This document shows positions 23,686 through 35,259 of a stretch of DNA of 64,000 nt, piece by piece. The notes below the pieces were generated by a model. That model was not told the origin of the DNA. It saw only the letters and a program-made list of their open reading frames with translations, and did no database searches. A program made the translations under genes and the position numbers. Each line of letters starts with the position of its first letter. Positions within the stretch are counted from its first letter, which is position 1. Origin of the DNA: Epiperipatus broadwayi (lineage: Eukaryota > Onychophora > Udeonychophora > Euonychophora > Peripatidae); contig JAQFVV010012395.1 of NCBI GenBank assembly GCA_028023455.1, forward strand, positions 2,730,001-2,794,000, read 5' to 3'.

Positions 23686-23778
23686 CTTTTTATAGTAAAT
23701 CTCCAGATTGAATGAACAAAGACGTCACTAATCCAAATTTTCGTTCGGGTCCGGGCTGAGGCTTGGTGCTTCCATTGG
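23686..23778 (-). promoter_or_regulatory. Core promoter: CCAAT, CRE, TATA
   Basis: On the minus strand in order: CCAAT at 23778-23774, AGTGACGTC (CRE-like) at about 23729-23721, and TATAAAAAG at 23694-23686. Transcription would begin near 23665, about 115 nt before the ATG. The spacing (CCAAT about 85 bp and CRE about 30 bp upstream of TATA) is that of a classical Pol II promoter. The CRE suggests possible response to CREB/ATF factors; this is inference from motif only. Confidence 0.6.
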
Positions 23779-23799
23779 TCAAGCTAATTTCTTTTTATT

Positions 23800-25200
23800 T
23801 TCTTATCTATCTTTCATCAGATCATTTTAATTATACAAGAGCCCAAAGCTAGCTTGCTTTTCAAACAATTTATAAACAATCATTTCCATTTACAGATTAC
23901 ATTAATTAATACCTGTTTTTATTTTTAAATCTTGTACTTTTTTATAAAAAAAGTACGTTCAAATACTTATTTGTTTTTTTAAAAAAAAATATTTTTAAAG
24001 TTTGGCCTCTGTGCGAATGTATATACGTTTAACAATATTTTAATTTTAGCGTTTAGTTTTTTACTTTTATTTGCGAACTTTTAAGTTTTTATTTTAAATA
24101 AATGTAACGACATATTTATATATCGTTACAATATATATATATTTGGCATCTTGTAAATAATAATTCATCTGCTACATTAAATATTTCCATGGATTTATCA
24201 TGATATAAACAAATTTGGGAGTATTCCATTTAAATAACTAATTTATTTTTAGGACTGCCAATAGTAATTGATGGTTGGCTGGTAACAATTTTTTAAAGGT
24301 ATCTCTATTTATAATTAAATAGCCTCACCTTTAGTTTGCTTTACAGCATAATAAATCCATTTTTATCTAGTATATGTAACTCTTCAGAGAAGATGAATTA
24401 TTATCTATAGAATATCAAAATAATGTGTCTTTTAACTTACCATACATGTAGAAATAGCTATTCGGATATAAATCTATATAAGATCTTGTTTTTAATTAAA
24501 CTCTAAAACAAAAAGCTATTATTGGGTAGTAGAGTAAAATGTTTTAGCCTTAGGATTGATGATATTGATGATTTACTAGCAACTGTGCTAAATATATTTA
24601 TACACATATGGAAATAGTCTCTAATGCTATATTTTGTTTACATCATAATAAATCCATGAAAATATTTAATCATGTATATATACAATATTTGAAATTCATT
24701 TTAAAAGAACAAAATTAATAAGAATAGAATTTTTTTTTTGAATTCCAATATTAAAAATAGTTTCATGTGGGAAGGTAAATGATAAATTGGTTATTTTATA
24801 TTAGTATGAAATTATTGCATTCCGTAATGAAATGAAATGAATATAAAATTTGTATTAAAAGAGTTTGTCTTATTTAAAATACAACAAACCTATTTTGTAC
24901 CGGTGGTGCTATTTTGCAAGAAATTCCACCTTTTTTAAATTGTTTAACAACCATACATCTAATATCACCAAATTGTCTAATATTTTTTTTATTTTCTATA
25001 AATTATTGAATGCAAAATCAATATGTTATATATTTTACAAAAGAAACAAGTATAAAATATAAGCTAATACATGTGTAAAAAAATGATAATCGAGCAAAGA
25101 TGAATATGTTATATAAATTAATGAATTCATAAGGAGATATAGATTAATACAATAGAATAAAGGATAAAATAAATGTGTGATAATAACTGTGATATCTGGT
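23800..25200. other. AT-rich spacer upstream of the 23.5-kb promoter
   Basis: No gene recognised. Contains T7A9 near 23964-23979 and small TA repeats. The 65-codon plus frame at 24865 is compositionally random. Confidence 0.5.
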
Positions 25201-25379
25201 ACCATTGTCTAAGGTTTAAACTAAGCAGTTCATCAATAACAGTGTTTATTTACCCAATCTGCCTGACAAACGACTCAGTTCAGCAGACTGTTCCATTCAT
25301 TAAATGATCTTAATGAGATTCCATGTTTCATAAAATCTTGAGTTGGGAGTTAGCAGTTTGTCACGATTCTTCATTTTTT

Positions 25380-28300
25380 GTAGTTTCCTAATGGTAAAAG
25401 CCTCTTCATCGAAAGCATTGGTGTTGAATATTTTTCTCACCTTACAGTCCAAATTGCATAGTTTATGAATAATGACAATCTGATTATGGCAATTGATCTT
25501 GTTCTTATGCTGTCATTGAGCAATATGATTAAGTAATAGTCAATGTTGAGGTTCTTGACAATTGTACTTCTTGTGATCCAGAGACGAGGGCATGAGCATA
25601 TCAGATGTTCAAATGTTTCTTCATGCCTATGACAGAGAGGACAAATAGGATCAATTTTAACAATGCCTCTCTTATATGCAAGAAATCAGTGGGTACTCAC
25701 TGAATTGATGTTGATTTTGAGTACAAAATCCAGGTATTTAGGCTCCATGCTTCAGAAGCTGAAGAGAGTCATGAGTTTTTTATTGGGAGTCCCCAACTTG
25801 GGACATATGTCAATGTTGACTGGATGTATTAGTCTGTAGGCTTCCACATCTTGATTCAGTTGTCAAATGTGTCATGGGTGATGACCATGTATTTTTTAAT
25901 CAGCTCAATTGATGAGTCTATGAAGTTCTTAGCTCTAGATGGTGGTCTATCAGTAGGAATTACTGGCTCCAGAATCTGCTCATAGTCAAAGGTTTTGATT
26001 ATTAGTGAGATAAAGTTAAAAGTTTTCTGTACTGCAATAGCCTGGATAGAATGCAGGGACAAACCATTGTATTTTTTTTTGCATGAGCTTAATGCTAAAT
26101 GCAGCAACTTTGCCTTTCATCAATAATCTCACTGCAAGAGTGTTTACTTTTCTGATAAATGTTTTGGTAAGTCAGATGATTGGCACATAATAATTTATTT
26201 TGGCCATAATTTTCATATTCAATATGGCTACTTTCCCAGGTAGGGATAGATAGACTTTGGATAATTTTTGGATTAAGTTTTCCATTGATAATAGGATTTC
26301 ATTATGTATGTCTTTTGACATTTGGGTATGTGTTTTGGCAAGTGCAAATCCTAGAAATTTTTGAGGCTCTGCTTTGAACTTAGATGCAGTTTTTTTTCCA
26401 TTTACAGATCTTACATTTTGCAGATTTCAATGGATTTATTAAGAGACTGAATTTACTGGAATACCATTCCAAGATGGAGTTAAGCTGAGTGAGAAAATTT
26501 GATGATGGGAGAAAAACAATGATTTCATCCATGTATGCAATCACATTGATCGTTTTAGCCAGTCTAGGTATATATATGCCAGGAAGCTGTTGTTCTATAG
26601 CCTTCAATAGTGGATTGATATAAGTAATAAACATAAGCACACTCAGGGGTGAGCCCTGGGGATAGAGGCTCCAGATTTGAAATATGATGACAACCTACCA
26701 TTTAGGGATACAGTAATTTCTCTGTTGTCCAAAAGATTTTGAATGACTTGAATTATGGAGTTTGGTATTTGATGTTCTTTAAGCAAGTGTAGAAGGGTGT
26801 TTATGTTGATGGAATCAAAAGCCACAGTGATGTCAAGTTAAACAGCAATGGCAACTTGTTTTCTACTTTGTCTGATGTGGTCCAGAAGAATTTTAATCTG
26901 TCTCATTGCCAGAACTGGAGATGAATTCTTCTTGGCATATTGAAAAGGTGAAATATCTTTTAAAATCTTGTCTTGAATTTTTTCCTTAATAACTGTTTCC
27001 AGAATTTTGATAATGAGTGGGGACATAGAGATGGGGCAGATGTTGAGTATGGATTGGGTGTCCTCATGCTTCTTAAGAAAGGGAACTAGAGCAATGGGAT
27101 ATAGGTGAGGTATCGACCTTTTCTCCTGTGCCAAATAATCTGTCATTTTTAGCAGGATGAAAATGGTAAAATTACTCAGGTGATTAAGCAGAAACGGGGA
27201 TTCCATGAAATCCGGGATGAGTTTTATCTATCATGGTTTGAAGTTTATCTTTGAATTCAGCCTGTTATTCCATGATTGATTGCAGACTTCATTCTGACCC
27301 AGACACAATAATAATAATTGGTTTTCTGGAGCCTCTGTTTGAAATGGTGGTATATCTCATTTATCATTGGTTCACCTACAAACGAGCTGTCACCAATCTT
27401 TAATATGATGGGTGTAGGTGTTTTTTTGATGGCTCCAAGTGCCTAGCAGAGATATCTCCTTGTCCACCAATGTTGATGTGCAAGAAAATTCCACGAATGC
27501 TTGATGGAGAGATAGTCAGCTATAACTTTTTGTTTGCTTTTATATTGTAGCTTAAGAGCAATGACTTCTTCAATGGAGTGGGAGGCTGCAGAAAAGGCTT
27601 TCATCCTGTTACCGAGATCATATAAATCCTTGAGAAGAGCAAAGGGACCTTTTCGGTACTGAGTGTGATGATTGATCAGGGTTTGCAGAATGCCAATAAA
27701 AGCAAACCATGCTTCTTCAATGGGTTTATTAAGGATATCTATCTTTTTAAAGTAGATATAGGAGATTCAGATAATATCACCTCAGTAATCGTGGATTTAG
27801 TTAGTAGCTGGATTGTATTATTAGCAGTTGGCACAGCATTATTCAATGCTTCAATTTGTATGATCTGCACAAGATGGTCTGAGAAAAATTACATGTCCTA
27901 ACTGAGGGACAGAATAAAATGTATATCAGGAGTATAAAAGAATAGGTCAATCAATGATCTAAACTTTTTGGTGTAATATGAGTAAGAGTTGGAAGGAAGG
28001 TCAATCAATGATCTAAACTTTTTGGTGTAATATGAGTAAGAGTTGGAAGGAAGGTGGCCATCACCACTCATTACTGATCTTTGTATTAGATGTATGTAGT
28101 TTCTATTAAATATATCCTAGGAGATGTTAAAATACCCAAGTATTAGAGTAGGTCAGCTATTACTAGCCATAATCATGTTCATAGTGTTGATTATATTAAT
28201 TATGGTATGATTTGGATTTGAGGTATATATACACATTATGTTTATTGACAGATATTGGTATGTTATTGCAATAGCCACACAGCAGCTGTAAGACTATTTG

Positions 28301-28540
28301 AGAACTGAACATATCCATGTGTACTAAGATGTTGACTAATTCTGGGTTCTGAATCATTATGAAACTTCATTTCTCCCATGAAGAATATGTGCGGAGAGTT
28401 TAATTTGACCCACTGCTCTATGGCACAAACTCTGCCCATGGAATTTATGCCTCTGATATTAACTCCAACAAACTTATAATACATAGATAGACAGGTTATT
28501 ATTTCAAATTCTATCACAGAAAGGTATGTTCAGTTTGACA
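25380..28540 (-). pseudogene. LINE ORF2: endonuclease-reverse transcriptase, disrupted
   Basis: The N-terminal endonuclease piece (about 28517-28263) reads NIRGINSMGRVCAIEQW and continues to FFMGEMK, matching the NVRGL...ETK core of APE-type endonucleases. RT pieces span 27206-26380: CPISMSPLIIKILE (finger region), AFDSININTLLHLL and, near 26530, AYMDEIIVFLPSS. The catalytic YxDD has become YMDE, so RT is dead even apart from the frame breaks. Near 25630 a C-terminal CPLCHRHEETFEHLICSCP gives a C-x2-C...H...C motif typical of several LINE clades. A 54-bp in-phase tandem duplication lies at 27945-28052. The role in life would have been target-primed reverse transcription. Confidence 0.88.
27945..28052. 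repeat. 54-bp tandem duplication inside LINE ORF2
   Basis: GGTCAATCAATGATCTAAAC begins both copies (27945 and 27999), which are identical by eye. The unit is 18 codons, so it preserves phase. It must postdate or be private to this copy. Confidence 0.9.
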
Positions 28541-28740
28541 AAATCAATTAGATATGTATGTACTATGCTAACTGACAGGGGCAGAGTCTTTTGATGATGT
28601 GTCAGTGATATCTTCACTTGGGGAAATAAGCATTATGCTGCCTTGCCAGACTTCTTCAGAAGACTGATGCAGTTCATCAGAGATATGTTCTACCACATTA
28701 TAGTCATTGTTATTCATCTTACTTTCATTTCATTTTCCTT

Positions 28741-30900
28741 TCATTTTGGCTTTATTGTGCTATAAATGTTTTTCTTTTTGATGATGGGTATATTTGTCTT
28801 ATTATTAGTGGATGTGTATCTGTTCTTTTTTTCTAGGGAGTTTTCATCCTCAGAACTGGATTTGTGGACAATAGTTGACTTTCTTTTCTTGGTGCTTATT
28901 TTATCTAGCATTATATTCATTGGAGCTTCATCTTCAGAACTGTTAGCAGAACGAGGTTCAACAGTGAGATCCGGGTTTGTTTTTAACTGTTGGTTCTTAT
29001 TTCTAGTGGATCTAGGAGTCACCGAGATGTTCATATTTCTATTAGATGGATCTTTATTCATTTTTTGTTTATGAGTAGTCATATTTTTATTTTCTCTTCT
29101 TTGTAAGATGGTAGTGCTTTGTAGGATATGCTTAGTTGTATCCTCTTTCTCCAAATTGGACTGTATGTCTTCACCAAGTAATTGGCTCTTGTCATTTATT
29201 TGTGAGTCTTGTAGTTTGCTTGTATTATTTAATTCTAATGAATATGTTAATGTATCATCAAGAATCACTGATTGATTTTACTCAAAAGATTGTACAGCTG
29301 TGATAGATGATTGGTATTTATACTGGATTTCTTTTGATATTTGTTGAGAACTGGGATTAACATTAATACTGTCTATACTACCTTGTGACTGTCATTGAGC
29401 TGTCATTTGATGTGATTGATTTTTGATTATCTAAGTAATATGGGTGTAAATCTTGGCTTCTCCTACACTTGTGATTTATGTTTTTATTTAATCCACAGTT
29501 GGAGCAAACTCTAGACAGGCAGTCTCTTACTAAATGGGAATGCTCCAAGCAATAAAAGCACTGTGGCCTGACCCCTCGAAAGGAGGGAATCATATGCGAG
29601 TTCTTATAGGTGACTACTGTAGGAATGTCTGTAGATTTAACATTTTGCTTGAGAGCCAATTGGAAAGTGGCTATATTTAAAAAAGTTTGAGAGCCTATTC
29701 TTTCTTCTGAAAAATAGGAGAAATTGATGACTTTCCCAAATGCATTCAGTGCCTCTTGAAGTCATTCCTCATTGAAATGCATTATGCAGTTCTTGATCCT
29801 TCCACATAATATGTTAGGTCTCATAGGATCAATAATAACAAACAAATTTATCACCTATAATCTTAATACTACTTCTGAATTGATTTTTGACACCTCAATT
29901 ATTAAACTCAAATGCTATATAGTGGTCTTTGGGATGATAAAGGGTTCTGTGAATCCCACTTCCCAAGTCTTTCTGTTTGATTAATTCAAAAAGCTGTTCA
30001 ATGGGAAATTTTATCAAGGTACATTTTTTGAGTCTGTAATGGCTACTAGTAAATTTTTATCACTGTAGAAATTCAGCAGTAATTTATGAAGATTGATAGG
30101 GATGGTACTGTTGAACCATTGAGTGAGGATTTCATATTGCTGATCATTAAAATTTAGAGTATCAAAGTTAAATGTATTATCTATGGGATGTATAACACTG
30201 TTTTGTTTTAAATCTCCTTCCAAAAGATCCAGCAATACTAGATTGTTTGTAACGTGATTCGTATGTTCAGGGCATGTGTGAATCACTTTAGATTTGAGTA
30301 TGTTTGCATAAGTGGGGTTATTACTAACTGGAATAACATTGATTTTGCTATTATACCCTTTATTTGACTCAAATCCATTCTGTTTTATCTGCATTTCAAT
30401 CGTGGAATCAACCGTAATAATTTTTTTTTTATATTTGCATTATTTTGTAACATAAAACCAATTGCATTTTTATTTTTAGCAATGGAATCTCTGGAGACTT
30501 TATTTTTTGACATTTCTTTATGGAAATTGGCATGTATACTTGTTGGGTGGGCTTGCATCAGAATATCATGTTGGAGCCACTCAAATGGTTTTTCTAGTGA
30601 GTTTTCAGCAGTTAATTCACTATTGGAGCCTAACGTTACCATTAAGCGTTGAGAATCGGTCTCAATTTTGCTAGAGGATATTGAATCTGATATACAACTG
30701 CTTTTTGAGGTATTATTTTGTAATAAAATATTATTATTGTTAACTTTTGTTCGTTTTCTAGTAGTGGGTGGTTTTAAAACTTTTTCTAAGTCAGTATTAA
30801 TATTACTTTCAATCTCGCTATTACTTAGCATTGGTTCTAACTGTTTGTTTTTAAGGACATATTTTTTATTGGACTTAAACCTTTCAAAGACTTCCATCAT
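28741..30900 (-). pseudogene. LINE ORF1: gag-like RNA-binding protein, disrupted
   Basis: Begins at ATG ATG GAA (30900) and is broken into at least four frame pieces: 30900-30385, 30394-30014, 29659-29378 and 29268-28741. The N-terminal part is Asn/Ser/Lys-rich. The third piece has CFYCLEHSHLVRDC, a C-x2-C-x4-H-x4-C zinc knuckle, followed by CSNCGLNKNINHKC, a degenerate second knuckle. The C-terminal piece is Ser/Lys/Thr-rich and disordered-looking. Such proteins coat LINE RNA in a ribonucleoprotein. Stops and shifts between pieces show it is not translatable. Confidence 0.82.
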
Positions 30901-31030
30901 TAATAAATAGGTAAAATAAGGCCTACCTTGCCTCCTAGATTAATAAAGACTCTATTTTTTGATTTTTTTCGTATAAATTTGGATATTTTTTTAAGCATCT
31001 AGTTTCTCCATGAGAAGTCCTGTTTTCATC

Positions 31031-32156
31031 AGCCTTGATCAGATTGAAAAACTAGCACTCAAGTTTTCAATTAATTTCTGCAGTCTAAATACATTATAAT
31101 AATCACAATTAATATAGCATGCATGAAATAAGCTCAGAGATAAAAGAAAAATAGAAAAATATACAAAATAAGTATATTTTTTTTAAAAATGTAAAAAAAT
31201 CAGAATAGTTTGAAATTATTAAAGCATAAGTAAGATCAATCAATGACTCTGGTGGACAAGTTATATTTTATGCGGCAGTACTATTAAAAATACTGTTTCA
31301 GAATTGTAAAGCAATTAATCAGTTGAGTGATTATATGAACTAAAAATATAAAATAATTATTTGTCTAGATGAAACCCAAATCTTCCGTAAATAATTCACT
31401 GCAAGTTGAAGGTCTTTCCAGCATTTCTGCAAAAAAAGGAAAATTGAATAGCTTACTGGGCCATTTAATTATGTAATGATAGTTTCAGTTGTTTATTTCC
31501 ATGATTTTATTTCCATGATTTTACCCTCTGGCTAGGAATATCTAAATAATCATTTATTAACCACTAAATGGATGACTGGTTGGGTTTAATATTGGCTGCT
31601 TATCTGAAAATGGGAAGGAACCTAGGCATACCTAAAAATCCTTATATTCTGAAAAATTTTGCAAATTTTCAACCTTACATCGTGAATATGAATTCTTGTA
31701 AACTTTTTTCTAATGCATTAGAAATATACCCTCAAATAATGGACTGATGCAGATCACTTTATTACAAGATCAGACTGAATGGACAACAGAGCTGGTCACT
31801 GAAATAACAAATTAAGTAAATAAATAGATAATGGTATAAAGATTGCAATTGGGAAAATCATTGAATCTGATTGCTTTCAATAAGGACAGGGATCTTGTTT
31901 TTATATTGAGGTCTACTTGAGAGAGGATAATCCAGGCAACTTCAGACCACTATTGGATTGTTAGATGACATTAACAATCTTGTTTAATATCCTGTAAAAT
32001 ACAGTGAAGCATGCTCAGGTCTAGGGCAGGAGGTTTCTAGATATAAATTTATCATATTTACATGCAAGACATATCACCAATAGCTGGAAGGATTAGAGTT
32101 AAAAGAGGGAGTCTCAGCATTTTCCTTTCATAAATATTATATATATATTTTTTTAT
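31031..32156. other. Spacer, nothing recognised
   Basis: AT-rich, no exon signals. A short duplicated phrase (TTATTTCCATGATTTTA) occurs near 31495-31520. Confidence 0.5.
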
Positions 32157-32354
32157 GTTGTAAATATTTTTAATAAAGATTTCAATATTTAGTTAATGAA
32201 TTGGTTATTTTTTTTAAATAAGAAGAAAAATTTTTTTCCCCTTTGGAAAAAAAAAAAAAAAATTTTTTTTTTTTTATTTTGGATTTTTATTATATATATT
32301 TTGCTGTTGTAAATATTTTTAATAAAGATTTCAATATTTAGTTAATGAATTGGT
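32157..32354. repeat. Direct repeats of about 49 bp flanking homopolymer DNA
   Basis: GTTGTAAATATTTTTAATAA begins identical copies at 32157-32205 and 32306-32354. The roughly 100 bp between is poly-A then poly-T (about A15 then T13 at 32250-32275). Confidence 0.85.
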
Positions 32355-33888
32355 GGTATTATTGAATGAGCAGAACAATTTCTATCCCCATTAGATATAA
32401 ACACAACAAATCTTTTATATTATACTATGGACTTTTACTTTATCCTTGGCCATACAAAGTATAATGTTAGTGCATAATTCATAACAAAGTGCATAATTCA
32501 TAACAAAATGATAATTATAATCATGTTAGTGCATAATTCATAACAAAAGACTCTAGTCAGCATATGATTTAATCTAATTTGTCATGATCAAAGACATAAA
32601 ATTCTATCTACGTATGAATAAGTCAAAAATAAAGTATAATATTGTTTAAAAATAATATAAAGGCTAGTTTTGATGGAAAAAAAAAATATTGTTTCAGTAT
32701 TTTCTATTAATATTAAAATAAATTTTATTAAGTGAATTTTCAAATAATTGCAACACAGCAGGAAATCCAAGGTTGATTATAAAAAAATTATATTAAATAT
32801 TTTATCTTGTCATTTAATATGATTAATTGCAAATCCAAAGAAGCTGAAATTATATATATATAATGATTTTTTTTGAGTTTATATCTAATCAGCATTGACA
32901 GCAGGAATGTACTTCATTTTACATAAGCCATCCACTTAAGCAATAAGTAAGTGATGGATATCAAAAAAATGATTCTTAGATTGTTCTCTGGTTATTGACC
33001 AAAGTCAGAAGGGAACATTTTATTCTCTAATAATAATATAGTCAAATGATTTGTTGTTCAGAAGATCATGACATGTTTCAGGGTTATTGAATGAGGTAAT
33101 ATTTGATCAGTCCTTTTTCCTATTGGATTTATTACCACTATTGAACTAATTTATGCAGAACATATATTAAGGCTAAAGCCATTTGCCATAAACTATCCGA
33201 GTTATTAGTTTACATGTACCATCTGATATCTATACATTATTTGTATTTATGATTTATGAATACAAATGATATAACTTGATTGTAAATAAATCATATAACT
33301 TGGATTGTAAATAAAAGCTTTAACTCTTTGTCTTATCTGCTAAGTGATTGTTTTAAGAGTAGTGGAAAATTGATGAGGGTATATACTAATGATAGTAAAA
33401 AAAAATTATACTTTGTATGTTTTTCTGCAGGTAGCAGGTTTGAATTCTTTGAATTCACTTCCATTCAAATATACTGGCTTTATTTATATTTTGGCAGAGA
33501 ACGCCTTTTAGTAATATGTTTTTTTTTTTTTTCCTTTATATATCAATATATATATATTTTTGTCAACAATAGTTTTATTTCTTATCTTTTAATTTCATTA
33601 CTCTTAGTGTTAAGATGCTACTAGTTGACTGAAATTAGTACTTTATAAATTCATTGATATTACTCATTTTTTCATAATTTTGTCAATAATTAGTATTCAA
33701 AAAAATATTCTACAAATGTATTTGTTCTCTTTTGCATTCTTTTGATTTAACATCTCACATTTTATCCTAAAAACTTATATATATAACTGCATTTTATGCA
33801 TACAACAGAGTAGTATCTCCAAGATTATTTAGTATGTGTTTTATCAATTGATATAAAATTTGAATAAAGTAAAATATTGGTTAGTGGG
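32355..33888. other. Spacer with small local repeats
   Basis: AGTGCATAATTCATAACAAA occurs three times at about 32470-32550, and ATATAACTTG(G)ATTGTAAATAAA twice near 33270-33315. No gene. The 98-codon plus frame at 33328 is aromatic-rich and looks random. Confidence 0.55.
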
Positions 33889-34280
33889 AAAGTAAATTAT
33901 TGTTAGATGTCGTCAAGTTGATATTTATTTCTGATGATCAGATGAATAACAAAGTAAATTATTGTAAGTCTCAAGTTGATATTTATTTCTGATGATCAGA
34001 TGAATAACATTTTTTTACAATGACATCATCAAATTGGCTTTCAGACTATTTGCTAATCCATCTCTTTATTTATCATCTTCATCTCCGTTGTACTATCAAC
34101 CGTTATGAATATTTACTTTTGGATGATTAGATGAATACATTTCTCTATAATGACATCATCAAATTGGCTTTCAGACTATTTGTTAATCCATCTCTTTATT
34201 TATCATCTTCATCTCCCTTTACTATCAACCATTATGAACTATTATACATTTTTCTAATGAGTGACATCATCTTATAATAT
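33889..34280. repeat. Nested tandem repeats (62-bp and 130-bp periods)
   Basis: AAAGTAAATTATTG...GATGAATAAC occurs twice at a 62-bp period (33889, 33951). TGACATCATCAAATTGGC with about 110 bp following occurs at 34021 and 34151, and a stub TGACATCAT at 34262. The 130-bp unit includes the tail of the 62-bp unit, so the array grew by overlapping duplications. Confidence 0.88.
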
Positions 34281-35259
34281 GGTTGAACTAAGACAATTTC
34301 AAAATAGTCATTTGTTCTCTAAATTAAAGTGGAAGTCTAATCTGATTATTTGTGCTGTTTATTCATTCTTCTTGCTTGTCATGGTATTCTCAAAAATCTT
34401 CAGCAATACCAGTTTAAAAATATTTATTTTTTTTTTTCCAATTTCCACCAAAAAAAGTCATAGTATATATCAGGGGTGGCTTACTTTGTGTGTTCATAAG
34501 ATCTACTTTTTATTTTAAAAATGTGTTGTGATGAACTTGTCATAGGCGTAGTTAAAAGTGGAAGGAGGTGTGAAATACATACTATTTTTATATCTACCTA
34601 GTAAGCCTTAGTGTTAAAATTTTTTTTTTTTTAAAGTGGTGTGGTGATTTGAAAAGGGGGGGGGGGGAAATAATACTATTATTTAACAGGCCAAAAAACT
34701 CATGTCCTGGAGAATTAAAGCAACATGAGTAATTATTAACAATATTTTTGTGGGAGGAATTACTAACAATATTTATTACTTCAAATTAGCTACATTAAGT
34801 CAAGATTAAAAATATTATTTTCAATAATGATACGACTTAGTGGACTTCACCTATCTAGAGTTGAAAAAAAAATTTGGAACCAAAAACAAAAATAACAAAA
34901 AAATTGGTAAAATCTTTTCACACCTTATCTGACACTCCTGCTAGATTGGCTTCATGATTGACCAAAATTGGCTTTGCGATCGACCGATGGATCACGATCG
35001 CTTGTTGACCAACCCTGGTATATATGGTTTAATAAGAATATTTGGTATATTAAAAAAGTCAAATGCATAGTTTAAATGATTTCCTGTTTGGCTTGTACAA
35101 ACTCTCTGAAAGATGTATTAATGAGGAAGGAATATAAGTTATGAACATAGATCATTATTTTTTACAATAGTCTTTTTTTAAAAGAGATATTTATTATCAT
35201 TACATTAGTAACAATGGTCATAAGAGTAACATACAATATTATAAATGTTTTACCTTACC
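34281..35259. other. Spacer with a G12 run
   Basis: Twelve consecutive G residues at about 34656-34667 follow a T run in otherwise AT-rich DNA. No gene recognised. Confidence 0.5.

Larger units (their letters stand above)
25210..31030 (-). mobile_element. Two-ORF LINE retrotransposon, decayed (LINE-1 of this window)
   Basis: About 5.8 kb reading right to left. A gag-like ORF1 with a CCHC knuckle is followed by an ORF2 with endonuclease, reverse transcriptase and a C-terminal Cys/His motif. Both ORFs are cut by stops and frameshifts. The 3' end near 25210-25260 carries AATAAA; no long poly(A) tail is obvious. The 5' end is set only by loss of sequence character upstream of ORF1, so it is approximate. 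The ORF1 zinc knuckle and APE-type endonuclease point to the Jockey/CR1/I/LOA range of clades; I cannot choose between them. It is related to the element at 35260-38590. Confidence 0.88.

Noticed and set aside
23509-23715. 68-codon plus frame
   Set aside because: It is antisense to the promoter and first exon, and includes a poly-Lys stretch from the A run.
28766-29074. 102-codon plus frame with hydrophobic segments
   Set aside because: Antisense to LINE ORF1; apparent membrane segments come from reading Lys/Asn-rich codons backwards.
30960-31060. CTGATGA...GAAAC on the minus strand near the LINE 5' end, like a hammerhead ribozyme core
   Set aside because: The bases between the two core motifs do not form a proper stem II, and stems I and III cannot be drawn.
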